The notes: generated from the letters alone by a model not told the origin. DNA of 64,000 bases from Pseudomonas helmanticensis (GCF_900182985.1 NZ_FXUY01000001.1:2356001-2420000); one strand, 5' to 3'; numbered from the stretch's first letter, positions 50,640 through 59,583 are shown. Made by a program: numbers and translations.

Positions 50640-52430
50640 ATGACCACGACCGAACAGCTGGGTGCCTTGAGCTCGATCCTGACTCAAAGCGGATTGCACA
50701 GCCTGTTCCAGCCGATCATTTGCCTCTCCGAGCGACGCATTCTCGGTTACGAAGCCCTCACTCGCGGCCCGTCCAACAGCCCTCTGCACTCACCGATTGC
50801 CTTGTTTGCCGTCGCGCGTCAGGCCGGACGCCTGAGTGAACTGGAAATCGCCTGCCGACAAAGCGCCTGCCGCCGTTTCAACGAGCAGCAATTGCCGGGC
50901 AAACTGTTTCTCAACGTCTCTCCTGAATCCTTGCTCGAAGCTGCGCACCAGCCCGGACGTACACTGCAGCTGCTGCAAGACTTCGGCATCCCGCCGAGCC
51001 AGGTAGTTATCGAACTGACTGAACAAACGCCGATCGACGATTTCCAGTTGCTGCAAACCGCGCTGCATCACTACCGGGCGATGGGCTTTTCGATTGCGCT
51101 GGATGATCTTGGCGCCGGTTATTCAAGCCTGCGTTTATGGTCGGAACTGCGCCCGGATTACGTGAAGATCGATCGGCACTTCATCGACGGTATTCATCAG
51201 GACGCGCTGAAACGCGAGTTCGTCGGCTCAATCCTGCAAATCGCCAAAGCTTCACGGGCGCAGGTCATCGCTGAGGGTATTGAGTTACCTGAAGAGCTCG
51301 CAGTGTTGACCGAGATGGGTGTCGACCTGGTGCAGGGTTATTTGCTCGGTCGCCCACAGGAACATCCTCCCCGCGACGCCCGCGCCTTGATGCCCAAACA
51401 CGACAGCAGCAACGTTGCGCTGAACGACGAAGGCAGCGACCTCAGTGCCCTGCTCAACGACCAACCGGCGGTCCATCGCGATACACCGACCGCCACCGTG
51501 CTGGAAGCCTTCCGCCGCCAGGCCAACCTCAACTCTCTGGCCGTGCTCGACGAACAAGGCCAGCCCTGCGGCATCGTCCATCGGCACTCGCTGTCCGATG
51601 CGTTGCTCAAACCGTTCGCCACCGACCTGTTCGCCCGCAAACCGATCAGCCGCCTGATGAACGACGATTTCCTCGCCGTGGAAATGAGCCAATCGCTGCA
51701 ACAGGTCAGCCGCCTGATCACCAGCCGCGCCCGGCAGCGTATCGAAGAAGACTTCATCATCACCCTCAACGGCGGCTACCTCGGCTTGGGCCGAGTGATT
51801 GACGTGCTCAAACTGATCACTGAACTGAAAATCCAGCAAGCACGTTACGCCAATCCGCTGACCCTGTTGCCGGGCAATGTGCCGATTCAGCAATGCCTGA
51901 CACGGTTGCTGCAACAGGCGCGCGAGTCGGTGATTTGTTATGTCGACATCGACAGCTTCAAGCCTTTCAACGATATCTACGGCTACGGTCGCGGTGACGA
52001 AGTCTTGCTGTGCCTGGCGCAATGCCTGAACGAACGGGTCGATCCGTCGCGCGACTTTGTGGGGCATATCGGCGGCGACGATTTCCTCCTCGTCCTAGGC
52101 CCCGAAGATTGGCGAAAACGCCTCAACCAGCTTCTTGACGATTTCCAGAGCCAATGTCGCCGCTTTTATCGGCCTGAACACCTTGAGGCTGGATGCTTTA
52201 TCGCGCCGAATCGTCAGGGGATGCGCCAGGAGTTTCCGCTGCTGTCACTGTCCATCGGCGTTGTTCACCTGCACCCCGAAGCTTGCGCACAACTTGATGC
52301 GAGTCAGCTGGCGGAGATGGCTTCGCAGGCGAAGCACCATGCGAAGAACATTCCGGGGTATAGCGTGCATGTGATTGATAGTCTCATTGCATCCGAGCTA
52401 CATCCAGCGCAGTTAATCGGGCAACGTTGA
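50640..52430 (+). CDS. EAL-CBS-GGDEF cyclic-di-GMP protein
   Basis: A 596-residue cytosolic protein with three modules. The EAL domain (about 15-250) has Glu38 (YEALTRGP), Asn92 (LNVSPESL), ELTEQTP, Asp155-Asp156 (ALDDLGAGYSSL), Lys177 and Glu212, so phosphodiesterase activity is plausible. A CBS pair (about 270-390) follows, then a GGDEF-like domain (about 410-580) with VICYVDIDSFKPFND but the signature GGDDF (478-482), suggesting weak or absent cyclase activity. The start lies just after a terminator, so its own promoter must lie within 130 bases. Confidence 0.9.
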   Translation: MTTTEQLGALSSILTQSGLHSLFQPIICLSERRILGYEALTRGPSNSPLHSPIALFAVARQAGRLSELEIACRQSACRRFNEQQLPGKLFLNVSPESLLEAAHQPGRTLQLLQDFGIPPSQVVIELTEQTPIDDFQLLQTALHHYRAMGFSIALDDLGAGYSSLRLWSELRPDYVKIDRHFIDGIHQDALKREFVGSILQIAKASRAQVIAEGIELPEELAVLTEMGVDLVQGYLLGRPQEHPPRDARALMPKHDSSNVALNDEGSDLSALLNDQPAVHRDTPTATVLEAFRRQANLNSLAVLDEQGQPCGIVHRHSLSDALLKPFATDLFARKPISRLMNDDFLAVEMSQSLQQVSRLITSRARQRIEEDFIITLNGGYLGLGRVIDVLKLITELKIQQARYANPLTLLPGNVPIQQCLTRLLQQARESVICYVDIDSFKPFNDIYGYGRGDEVLLCLAQCLNERVDPSRDFVGHIGGDDFLLVLGPEDWRKRLNQLLDDFQSQCRRFYRPEHLEAGCFIAPNRQGMRQEFPLLSLSIGVVHLHPEACAQLDASQLAEMASQAKHHAKNIPGYSVHVIDSLIASELHPAQLIGQR

Positions 52431-52443
52431 CTTGATTTTTAGT

Positions 52444-52860
52444 CTACCAAGCCGACTTATCCTCACTTGCTGCCATCAACAGGTCCTCTTTCCAAACTTC
52501 TTTTGCCAATTTAAAGATATCTTGAAAAAAACAGCGAGGACTTTCTAATGAATACCATTCCTCGCGCGGCCAACTGTTTGCCTCGCACTCATCTATTTCG
52601 AATACAACTTGAAAATCGAAGCTTGGATCCTTAAGCGCTGCCTCTAAATTCTCAACGAGTACAAATTTATGTCTATGTGAGAAATAAGGCTGATTCAAGC
52701 AATATTTCCTTATTAGGATACTCCTATCAGTTCTATCGTTCGGATCATAAGCCTCGAGCTCTATACCCTTGGACTCCTCTCTATCATAAACATCAAACAC
52801 CCCAACGAACCACATCAAGTCAGGTTCAAAACGCTCATTTAAAAATGGGTCCTTTAGCAT
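52444..52860 (-). CDS. Candidate immunity protein for the Rhs toxin
   Basis: A 138-residue acidic protein (many Asp/Glu, e.g. EVVFEIDECEANSWPREE-type stretches) with no signal peptide. Its ATG at 52860 shares one base with the Rhs stop (TAATG) and has GGAGGGG five bases upstream. The DNA is clearly richer in AT than its surroundings. This placement, size and charge opposite to the basic toxin tip are typical of immunity genes. No known immunity family recognised; the role is inferred from context. Confidence 0.7.
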   Translation of the reverse strand: MLKDPFLNERFEPDLMWFVGVFDVYDREESKGIELEAYDPNDRTDRSILIRKYCLNQPYFSHRHKFVLVENLEAALKDPSFDFQVVFEIDECEANSWPREEWYSLESPRCFFQDIFKLAKEVWKEDLLMAASEDKSAW

Positions 52861-55800
52861 TATTTCCCCTCCGCAGGGAAGCCTGTGAAAGGCTCCTGTG
52901 TATTCACTTTATCGAACTTCACCTCAAACCAATTCATATCCTCATTAAGCCCCGGTTTTTGCTTATCTTTTTTATTGGGTCTGTAACCGCGCCCAGCTCC
53001 AGGCAGTTCCAACCTGACTATCGGATTCTTCTTCTGATCCTTCCCTGTATGCCTAATCAATCCGTTTTTATCCTTCGTCATCGCTTTATTCAAGGCCCCC
53101 AAATGCATGCGCCAACTATGAAACTGAGAGCTTAGATTACCTTTGGCACCTTTCGGGACATCCCCGGTATGAGGATCAGCACCATCGATAGCTCGCTGTT
53201 TGAGGGCTAGATCGGGAATTTCCGAACCATGCTTTTTCACAGTGTGCATGTCATAAAGTTTTTCATATTCACTCACACGTTGCTTTGCATTCCCCTCCGC
53301 CAACTCATCAATCCTCGCCCTCCGCTCCTGCGCCGTCATCTTCGGCAGCGCAGGCCCGCCTTCATCAACTTTAGCGCCGCTGACATCTCCCGGCACTGCA
53401 CAACCCGGCTTCTTCGGCGGAGGACAATTGGAACTCAACCCCAACGGATCCACCCACCCCGTCGGATTCGGCACGTACTGGTACTGATTCAACCCCCCAG
53501 CCAACTTGATGGGATCCGGCGTCAGATACCGTCCCAACCGCGGGTCGTAATACCGGTGCCGGTTGTAATGCAGCCCACTCTCCGCATCGAAATACTGCCC
53601 CTGAAACCGCAGCGGCTGATCGAGGTATTCCGCCGCCGCCAGGCTCAGCGCAGCGACTTTGCCGTAGGCGTCGTACTGCGCTGACCAGACAATCTCGCCG
53701 CTGTAATCGGTCAGCTCCAGCGGGGTGCCCAGGTGATCGAGTTGGTAATAAAACGGGCAGGCCTTTTTCGGGCCTTTGCCGTCGAGCAGGGCCAGCGGGC
53801 GGAAGGTTCCGGGTTCGTAGACGTAGCTGCGATATTCGTTTTGGCTGCTTTCGGCGACGAGGTTGTCGCCCTGCCAGAAGAATTCCGTGGTGACGCCGTT
53901 GACGGTTTTGCTGATGCGTCGGCCGAAGGCGTCGTACCTGTACGAGGCGGTTTGGCCGTCCGGACGGGTCAGGCCGATCAGGCGGTGCTGGCTGTCGTAG
54001 CGGTATTCGCTGACGAGTTTTTGCGCGGTGCCACGGCGTTCGCGGATCAGGTTGCCGAAGGCGTCGTAGTCGTAATGGCGGTCGCCCTGCATCAGCAGGC
54101 GGTTGCCCTTGATCTGGCTCGGGCCGGGGCGGTCCTGCATCAACAGGTTGCCGGCCGGGTCGTGAGCGAAGGACTCCGGCAGTTCGTCGCGCGAGTGGCG
54201 GACGCGGATCAAGCGGTCGAGGTTGTCGTAGCCGTAGGTGCGTTGGCCGTGGCGGGTGTCGGCGATGTGTTCCAGGTTGCCGTTGGCGCTGTAGGCATAG
54301 TCGCGGCGATACAGCGCATCGTGCGAATGTCCTACGGCATGGGCCAATAATCTTCCCTGATCGTCGTAGGCATATTCGCTGAGCAGCAGACCTTGCTGGC
54401 GTTGTTGTTCACGCCCGGACTGAAAGACGTGCGTGGTCAGTTGCGCACCGTTGAGGTCGATGCCGGTCAGCGCGCCGCCCTTGGCGTGGTGATACTCGAG
54501 TTTGCTGTTGTCCGGCAGGCGCAGACGTTTGAGCTGACCGCAGGCATCGTAGCTGTAGCGCAACGTGCCCCAGCCCTGATGCTCGGTGATCAGTCGATCC
54601 TGACGGTCGTATTCGAAGGCCAGCGGATGCTTCTGGCCGTCATCGACAGCGATCAAACGACCGAGGCAGTCGTATTGATAGGAGACCTTGACCCCGTCGG
54701 GCAAGGTTTTGACCAGCAGGCGCCCGGCAACATCGCGCGCATAAGCAGTGAGCAGCTGTGAGCCGTCATCACCAAACTCGATCTTCTCCAGCAGATGCCC
54801 ATTGAGGTCATAGGCATACGCCGTGCGCCGCCCGTCGAAGCCAGTTTCCTGGCGGATCAGTCCCGTCGGCGTGTAGTCCAGTCGATACTTCTCGCCGGAT
54901 TCGTTTTCAATCTCGGTGAGCAGCAGTTGCGCATGGTCGTAGCGGTACTGCACCCGCGTGCCGTCGGGGTTGATCTTTCGCGAGACCAGGTGCAAATCGT
55001 CGTCATATTCAAACCGGGTAACGCGCCCGAGTTCGTCGCGCTCGGCTGTCACCTGACCGTAAGCGCCGTAGCTGTAAGCCCGGGTGGCGCCGCCCGCCAA
55101 CGTCGTCTGAACCAGTCGCCCCGCCGCATCCCACTGCTGACGCGTCAGCGCACCGTGTTCATCTATCGTGGTAGTCCGTCGTCCCAGCGCATCGTAGGAA
55201 AAGCGCCGCACACCACCGTCAGGCAGGGTTTCTTCAATAAGCTGGCCAAGCTCATTCCACGCCAGTCGATGCCGGCTGCTGTCCGGGTAGCGGATCGACA
55301 GCAATTGCCCGCGAACGTCGTAGTAGTAATGGGTGACCTTGCCGTCAGGATCGACCGCTTCGGTGACATCGCCCTCGGCATTGCGCCGATAAATCCACAC
55401 CGCATCGCCACGTGAACGCCGGTAGAGGAAACCGTTGCGATACTCGTAGGACGTTGGCTCATCTTGCGCAGGAAGCAGCGCAATCAGTCGTCCGACCTCG
55501 TCGTAGCGGTATTCGGTAACAGCGCCTAAAGCATCCTGCTCGGCGATCAACCGTCCGGTCGCGTCGTAAGCCTTGAGCTGCTCGCCACCGTCGGCTTCAA
55601 CCTTGCGTACCAAGCGCGCGCGGTCGTCGTGGACGTAAACCTCTTCGGTGCCATCGACGTAATGCACCGCGACGCTGCCGTTGTCGTCCCAGACATAGCG
55701 CGTGTCCATCTGCGAAAACGACGCCCAGTGCCGCACGCAACGCGCCGATGTCCCCGCGCGCTCCCACGCCCAGAAGAAACTCGCGCCGCCGGCCAGTTGC

Positions 55801-57644
55801 CGTTGCAGAATGACGTTGGCGTCGTCGTAGTCGTAACGCTCGCTGTCGCCGACCGCATTGCTCGCGGCCAACAAACGCTGACGGGCGTCGTAGCAATAGC
55901 TGACGAGGTTTTGCTCAGTCGTCCATTCGCCGCCCTGAAAACTCTGGTAATCCAGCGCAATCAACTGCGCCCGGTCATAGCGCAGCAACAGCGCGCGACC
56001 TGCGCCGTTATCCAGTCGCTGAATCCTGTCAGACCGATCGCGATGGACCGTCAGACGATTGCCATAAACATCACTGATCGCCGTCAGCCGACCCGCGCGA
56101 AAGTGATAGAACCGCGCCGCGTCCCCGGCCAGCGCAAGAATCAGTTCCTCCGGCTCATCCCCGAGAAAGATTGCCGCCCGCGACAAACTGTTGTGAATCG
56201 CCGGGCGAGCAACATTCGGCAACGGAAACCGCGTTCGCCGGTTCTCATGATCGATCCAGACGACAAAATCGCCCTCGAACACCAACCGATGCGCCAGCGA
56301 ATGGCTCCAGCCAAAGCCCAGGCCAACGTCGATTTCCACCGCGCTGCTGCGATACAAACGGCTGAACTCGAACGGCAGCCGGCCATCGAGCACCGCATCG
56401 GTCAGGGTCAGCAACTCCTCGCCGGTGACCATCGACACCGGACAGCCGTTGGTGCAGGTCAGTAGCGCGCAATCGGCGCTGTCACCGTTGGGGTTTTTAG
56501 CTTGGTCAGAGGCGTCGTCGTGGTTTTCCTCTTTCTTTAGCGAGGCATTGCGTTGGGCATCCCAACGGAGCTGCATTCGACCCTTTTTCACGCCGGCGGC
56601 GATGCCACGGGCGGCGACCGATTTGTATTGATCAACGTATTTGATGAACCCCTCGACGATGCCAAACATCGCCTTCACCAAGCGCTTCACCGCTGACAGC
56701 AATTGCGCTGCGCGATCTGCCAGGCGCAGCGTCAGATAAGCGATCCCTGCGCCCGCCCCGACGAACGTCAGAACCACGCCGATCAACACGTCGATCAGCA
56801 CCTGGACGATCACCATCGACGCCGCCTCAGCGGTTTTCCCGGCGATCTCGCTGGGCGGCAACATCTCCAGCCAGAGGCTTGCAGTGCGTAGCAGTAAACA
56901 GAGAGCCGCTTCGTCGCTGACCAGCAATTGCAGCTTTTCCATGACGTCGGGCGCCGTCGCAGCGAGCGCCATCAACTGCGTGGCACCCTCGCCCAATCGC
57001 TCGGCAAAAGCCCCTGGGTCCTTGAGAATGTCCGAAAGCAGACCAAGGCTGTCCCACACGCCTTCGATGGCTGCCCAGCTCCCGGCCAACATGCCGTTGC
57101 CAGCCGCAGTCGCCACCGACTGCGACCACTGCGGCTTGAAACCCTGCCACTCGCTACGCAGCCAGCCATTCAGCTCTGCTGTCAGGCCGTCATAGGCAGT
57201 GAACAAATCATCGACCTGACCGCTGGTGACTTTGTTGTGCACCAGCACGCGATAGAACTTGCCGGCGGTTCCTGTGAATGAGCCTTTGCCTTGCGCATCC
57301 AGAGTGATGGGAGTGGTTTCGCCGCTGTCCATGGCAATCACATCGACCACGATGTTGCCCAGCGGAATGTCGTACACCGACTCGAACTTGCTCTCGATCA
57401 GCATCGGGCCTGTCTGCGGACACTGGACGACGCCGGAGAAAAAATCGCTGTCGCTGCTGCTGACAGCGGTACTGCTGTCACCGAAGCGAATGATTCGCTC
57501 CATGCCCATCAGCGATGGCAGATTCGCCGCATGGCTGACCTTGTCCGCCGCACGACTGGCCCAATGCTTGAGCTGTTCGCGGTACAGGTTGAGGGAGTCG
57601 GGAAAGCTGTCGAGTTCCTGCTCGATACGGGTAACGGCGGCCAT
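52860..57644 (-). CDS. Rhs-family polymorphic toxin with variable C-terminal tip
   Basis: A 1594-residue protein. Residues 1-390 form an N-terminal region with a hydrophobic segment (about 276-306) but no PAAR motif. A DUF6531-type domain starts near 393 (CALLTCTNGCPVSMVTGEEL). Many YD/RHS repeats follow and end with the canonical GLHYNRHRYYDPRLGRYLTP and VDPLGL (to 1403). The 191-residue tip (1404-1594; bases 52860-53435) is basic and AT-rich, with HTVKKHG (His1467, His1472) and LKQRAIDG motifs that faintly recall RNase-type toxins. No vgrG, EagR or PAAR gene adjoins it. See the note on its start. Confidence 0.88.
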   Translation of the reverse strand: MAAVTRIEQELDSFPDSLNLYREQLKHWASRAADKVSHAANLPSLMGMERIIRFGDSSTAVSSSDSDFFSGVVQCPQTGPMLIESKFESVYDIPLGNIVVDVIAMDSGETTPITLDAQGKGSFTGTAGKFYRVLVHNKVTSGQVDDLFTAYDGLTAELNGWLRSEWQGFKPQWSQSVATAAGNGMLAGSWAAIEGVWDSLGLLSDILKDPGAFAERLGEGATQLMALAATAPDVMEKLQLLVSDEAALCLLLRTASLWLEMLPPSEIAGKTAEAASMVIVQVLIDVLIGVVLTFVGAGAGIAYLTLRLADRAAQLLSAVKRLVKAMFGIVEGFIKYVDQYKSVAARGIAAGVKKGRMQLRWDAQRNASLKKEENHDDASDQAKNPNGDSADCALLTCTNGCPVSMVTGEELLTLTDAVLDGRLPFEFSRLYRSSAVEIDVGLGFGWSHSLAHRLVFEGDFVVWIDHENRRTRFPLPNVARPAIHNSLSRAAIFLGDEPEELILALAGDAARFYHFRAGRLTAISDVYGNRLTVHRDRSDRIQRLDNGAGRALLLRYDRAQLIALDYQSFQGGEWTTEQNLVSYCYDARQRLLAASNAVGDSERYDYDDANVILQRQLAGGASFFWAWERAGTSARCVRHWASFSQMDTRYVWDDNGSVAVHYVDGTEEVYVHDDRARLVRKVEADGGEQLKAYDATGRLIAEQDALGAVTEYRYDEVGRLIALLPAQDEPTSYEYRNGFLYRRSRGDAVWIYRRNAEGDVTEAVDPDGKVTHYYYDVRGQLLSIRYPDSSRHRLAWNELGQLIEETLPDGGVRRFSYDALGRRTTTIDEHGALTRQQWDAAGRLVQTTLAGGATRAYSYGAYGQVTAERDELGRVTRFEYDDDLHLVSRKINPDGTRVQYRYDHAQLLLTEIENESGEKYRLDYTPTGLIRQETGFDGRRTAYAYDLNGHLLEKIEFGDDGSQLLTAYARDVAGRLLVKTLPDGVKVSYQYDCLGRLIAVDDGQKHPLAFEYDRQDRLITEHQGWGTLRYSYDACGQLKRLRLPDNSKLEYHHAKGGALTGIDLNGAQLTTHVFQSGREQQRQQGLLLSEYAYDDQGRLLAHAVGHSHDALYRRDYAYSANGNLEHIADTRHGQRTYGYDNLDRLIRVRHSRDELPESFAHDPAGNLLMQDRPGPSQIKGNRLLMQGDRHYDYDAFGNLIRERRGTAQKLVSEYRYDSQHRLIGLTRPDGQTASYRYDAFGRRISKTVNGVTTEFFWQGDNLVAESSQNEYRSYVYEPGTFRPLALLDGKGPKKACPFYYQLDHLGTPLELTDYSGEIVWSAQYDAYGKVAALSLAAAEYLDQPLRFQGQYFDAESGLHYNRHRYYDPRLGRYLTPDPIKLAGGLNQYQYVPNPTGWVDPLGLSSNCPPPKKPGCAVPGDVSGAKVDEGGPALPKMTAQERRARIDELAEGNAKQRVSEYEKLYDMHTVKKHGSEIPDLALKQRAIDGADPHTGDVPKGAKGNLSSQFHSWRMHLGALNKAMTKDKNGLIRHTGKDQKKNPIVRLELPGAGRGYRPNKKDKQKPGLNEDMNWFEVKFDKVNTQEPFTGFPAEGK

Positions 57645-57691
57645 CAGCGCACGCGGGTGTGCGGATTGGACAGAGTAAGCGGGTCAAACAT
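57644..57691 (-). other. Short upstream frame overlapping the Rhs start
   Basis: ATG at 57691 with GAGGGA upstream opens MFDPLTLSNPHTRVR and then TGA; the A of that TGA is also the A of the Rhs ATG (TGATG). The Rhs ATG itself has no ribosome site. Either a coupled leader peptide or the original Rhs start disrupted by a two-base change. Confidence 0.5.
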
Positions 57692-57795
57692 GAGCATTCC
57701 CTCGCGCAAAAATTAGGCGCGGGAACTGTGCGGGGGATCACTCAGGAAAGAAGTCAGGCAAGTAGGCGATGGCTGTAGGACTAATCCGTAAAAGC

Positions 57796-57811
57796 TACTC
57801 ACATAAAAAAC
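57796..57811. repeat. Direct repeat copy 1 (16 bases)
   Basis: TACTCACATAAAAAAC, identical to 59700-59715, the two copies flanking the coupled trio and the DUF1232 gene. Confidence 0.6.
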
Positions 57812-57827
57812 AGGCAGGCGAAAACGC

Positions 57828-57861
57828 AAACGTGGCGTGAGGTTTCCCTCACGCCACGTTT
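57828..57861 (-). terminator. Hairpin/terminator after the Sel1 gene
   Basis: Perfect stem CGTGGCGTGAGG / CCTCACGCCACG, loop TTTC, extended by AAA/TTT pairs. It separates the Sel1 operon from the Rhs gene. Confidence 0.8.
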
Positions 57862-57900
57862 ATGAAGCGGACAGTAGATATTCAGTGTGCAGAACGTTTG

Positions 57901-58305
57901 CTACTCAACGCCGCGCGAGCTGAGTTCTTTCAGCTTGAGTTCGGCCAATGGATGTCCGGCCTTGGCCGCCATCCCCCACCAGCGCGCAGCTTCATCAGGG
58001 TCAGGCGCCTTGCTCGGCGTACCTGCGAGGCTGATAACGCCGACCTGATAGGCCGCTTTGCCATCACCCGCCAACGCGGCCAGGCGCAGCAATCGCACGC
58101 CTTCCTCGCGAGCCCCCAGGCCCACACCACGAAAGGTCAGGATGTGCCCGTAAAAGCTTTGCGCGCCGACATCGCCAAGGTTGGCCATGCGCGCAAACTG
58201 CCCTTCGAGCCAGCGCCAGCCACGCGGTTGGCGGACAAACCATGACCAGTGAAACAGCCTGCGGGCCAGCCAGTAACTGGCCCGCGCCTTGAGTCGTAAG
58301 AACAC
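57901..58305 (-). CDS. Sel1-repeat (TPR-like) protein
   Basis: A 134-residue protein. After a basic N-terminus (FLRLKARASYWLARRLFHWS) come Sel1-type helical repeats: GDVGAQSFYGHILTFRGVGL, EEGVRLLRLAALAGDGKAAY and DEAARWWGMAAKAGHPLAEL. Such repeats bind partner proteins. GTG 58305 directly follows the stop of the upstream gene (TGAGTG) with GGAGG before it. Last gene of the coupled trio; a terminator follows. Function unknown. Confidence 0.85.
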   Translation of the reverse strand: MFLRLKARASYWLARRLFHWSWFVRQPRGWRWLEGQFARMANLGDVGAQSFYGHILTFRGVGLGAREEGVRLLRLAALAGDGKAAYQVGVISLAGTPSKAPDPDEAARWWGMAAKAGHPLAELKLKELSSRGVE

Positions 58306-58677
58306 TCAGGCCTCCGCCGATTCCGGGTACTCGTACTCAAAGACACGGACCACTTCCGACGCATGCCAGGAAGCGGCGGCGACGCCATCGGACGGCCCGG
58401 AAAACCGCCCGAGACGTTCGACGCATTCAAAAAAACCGGTGCGTGGCAGGCGACTGGCGCCCTGGCTGATGACCAGCGAGCTGCGCAACGGTTGTTCGGC
58501 CTTGGCATCCAGCGCGGCCAGATGTTCCAGCGCCGCGGTCAGCGTCTGCATCGCCGGCGTCGGCAATTGCAGGCGTTCGAGCAGCGCCCGATACGTCAGC
58601 AGATGGCGCTGACGGCGCGCCTGATCGAGTTCTCCGAGCAATCCGTCCCAATGTTGACGACTGATGCGTACGCTCAC
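58306..58677 (-). CDS. Conserved hypothetical protein, middle gene of the coupled trio
   Basis: A 123-residue protein starting VSVRISRQHWDGLLGELDQA, helical and alanine/leucine-rich, with a conserved-looking tail VVRVFEYEYPESAEA. GTG 58677 overlaps the stop of the HTH gene (GTGA) and has GGAGGG seven bases upstream, preferred over ATG 58692. The two overlaps bind it tightly to its neighbours. Family not recognised. Confidence 0.75.
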   Translation of the reverse strand: MSVRISRQHWDGLLGELDQARRQRHLLTYRALLERLQLPTPAMQTLTAALEHLAALDAKAEQPLRSSLVISQGASRLPRTGFFECVERLGRFSGPSDGVAAASWHASEVVRVFEYEYPESAEA

Positions 58678-59015
58678 GATTCGTCCCTCCAACCTGGCAC
58701 CGTCAATTCCCAGGCCAGACTGCGGCGAATCGCGGCGTCGGGCTGACGCTCGCCACTTTCAATCAAGGCCAGATAAGACGGGCTGATGCCTACCGTGCGG
58801 GCCAACGCCTCGATGGCGATGCCCTTCCCTTCGCGCAAACTGCGTAGTTGATCCAGACCGGGAAGAATCGGGTCTGGCGTTGCCGCGAGGGGCGCTGAAG
58901 CCTGTCGCGACGGTTTTTCGTTGATACCTGCTGCTTTCAGTAGAGCCTGATATTGAGCCCAAGGCAGAACCGCGTATTCGGGTTCGCCATCGCGTGCAAT
59001 TATCTGAATATCCAT
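58674..59015 (-). CDS. XRE-type helix-turn-helix protein
   Basis: A 113-residue protein. The N-terminal 50 residues resemble an antitoxin-like/DUF segment (MDIQIIARDGEPEYAVLPWA), and the C-terminal 60 form an XRE helix-turn-helix (LRSLREGKGIAIEALARTVG, then ISPSYLALIESGERQPDAAI). ATG 59015 is preferred over a longer frame. It heads a GTGA-linked operon. It resembles antitoxins that repress their own operon, but the partner gene is not a known toxin. Confidence 0.85.
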   Translation of the reverse strand: MDIQIIARDGEPEYAVLPWAQYQALLKAAGINEKPSRQASAPLAATPDPILPGLDQLRSLREGKGIAIEALARTVGISPSYLALIESGERQPDAAIRRSLAWELTVPGWRDES

Positions 59016-59127
59016 GACTACCCCGTAGGACAACAACACTTAGCGAGTCGGCACTTTTCCCTAGAAGTGTAATCCTAACAGCGGCTAAGGTCGCGGGGGG
59101 TATCTATCTGTTGCAGTGCTGAATGAA

Positions 59128-59583
59128 TCAGTGCTTTTTCGGGCCTTGAAGTTGAAGTTGCTCAGGGGAATCGGGCAGGCGTTCAACCACGGCAAGTTTT
59201 TCCGGTTGCTGGCGATTTCGCCAAACACGGAAAGCGTTGAGCTCATCGTCGAGGGTTTTCATTACCCAAGCGAGGACAGCGATGTCGTCGAGCATGCCGA
59301 ACACCGGGATGAAATCCGGAATGGCATCGACCGGGCTGAGGAAGTACATCAACCCCGCCACTACCGAGACCAGCGCTTTGCCACTGATCGCGCGGTAGTC
59401 ACCACGCCAGTAGGCCAGGCACAGGGCCTGGAGCAAACGCAGGTCATCCTTGAGTTTGCCGAGGCGATTGCCTTGCGCGGCGCCTTTGCTGGCCACGGCG
59501 AACAGCAACGTCGGTAAACGTCCACGGGCGAGCAGTCGGCCAGCCAGGGGCAGGAATCGAGCGAAATTCCACGGAGCTTTCAT
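59128..59583 (-). CDS. DUF1232 (YkvA-type) protein
   Basis: A 151-residue protein with the DUF1232 core SVVAGLMYFLSPVDAIPDFI followed by PVFGMLDDIAVLAWVMKTLD, a short conserved membrane-interacting segment of unknown function. GGGAGG precedes ATG 59583. The region just upstream carries two consensus DnaA boxes in inverted orientation. Confidence 0.88.
   Translation of the reverse strand: MKAPWNFARFLPLAGRLLARGRLPTLLFAVASKGAAQGNRLGKLKDDLRLLQALCLAYWRGDYRAISGKALVSVVAGLMYFLSPVDAIPDFIPVFGMLDDIAVLAWVMKTLDDELNAFRVWRNRQQPEKLAVVERLPDSPEQLQLQGPKKH

Noticed and set aside
53733..56465. Several plus-strand frames opposite the Rhs core
   Set aside because: Their repetitive Val/Ala or Arg/Gln composition mirrors the YD repeats on the other strand.
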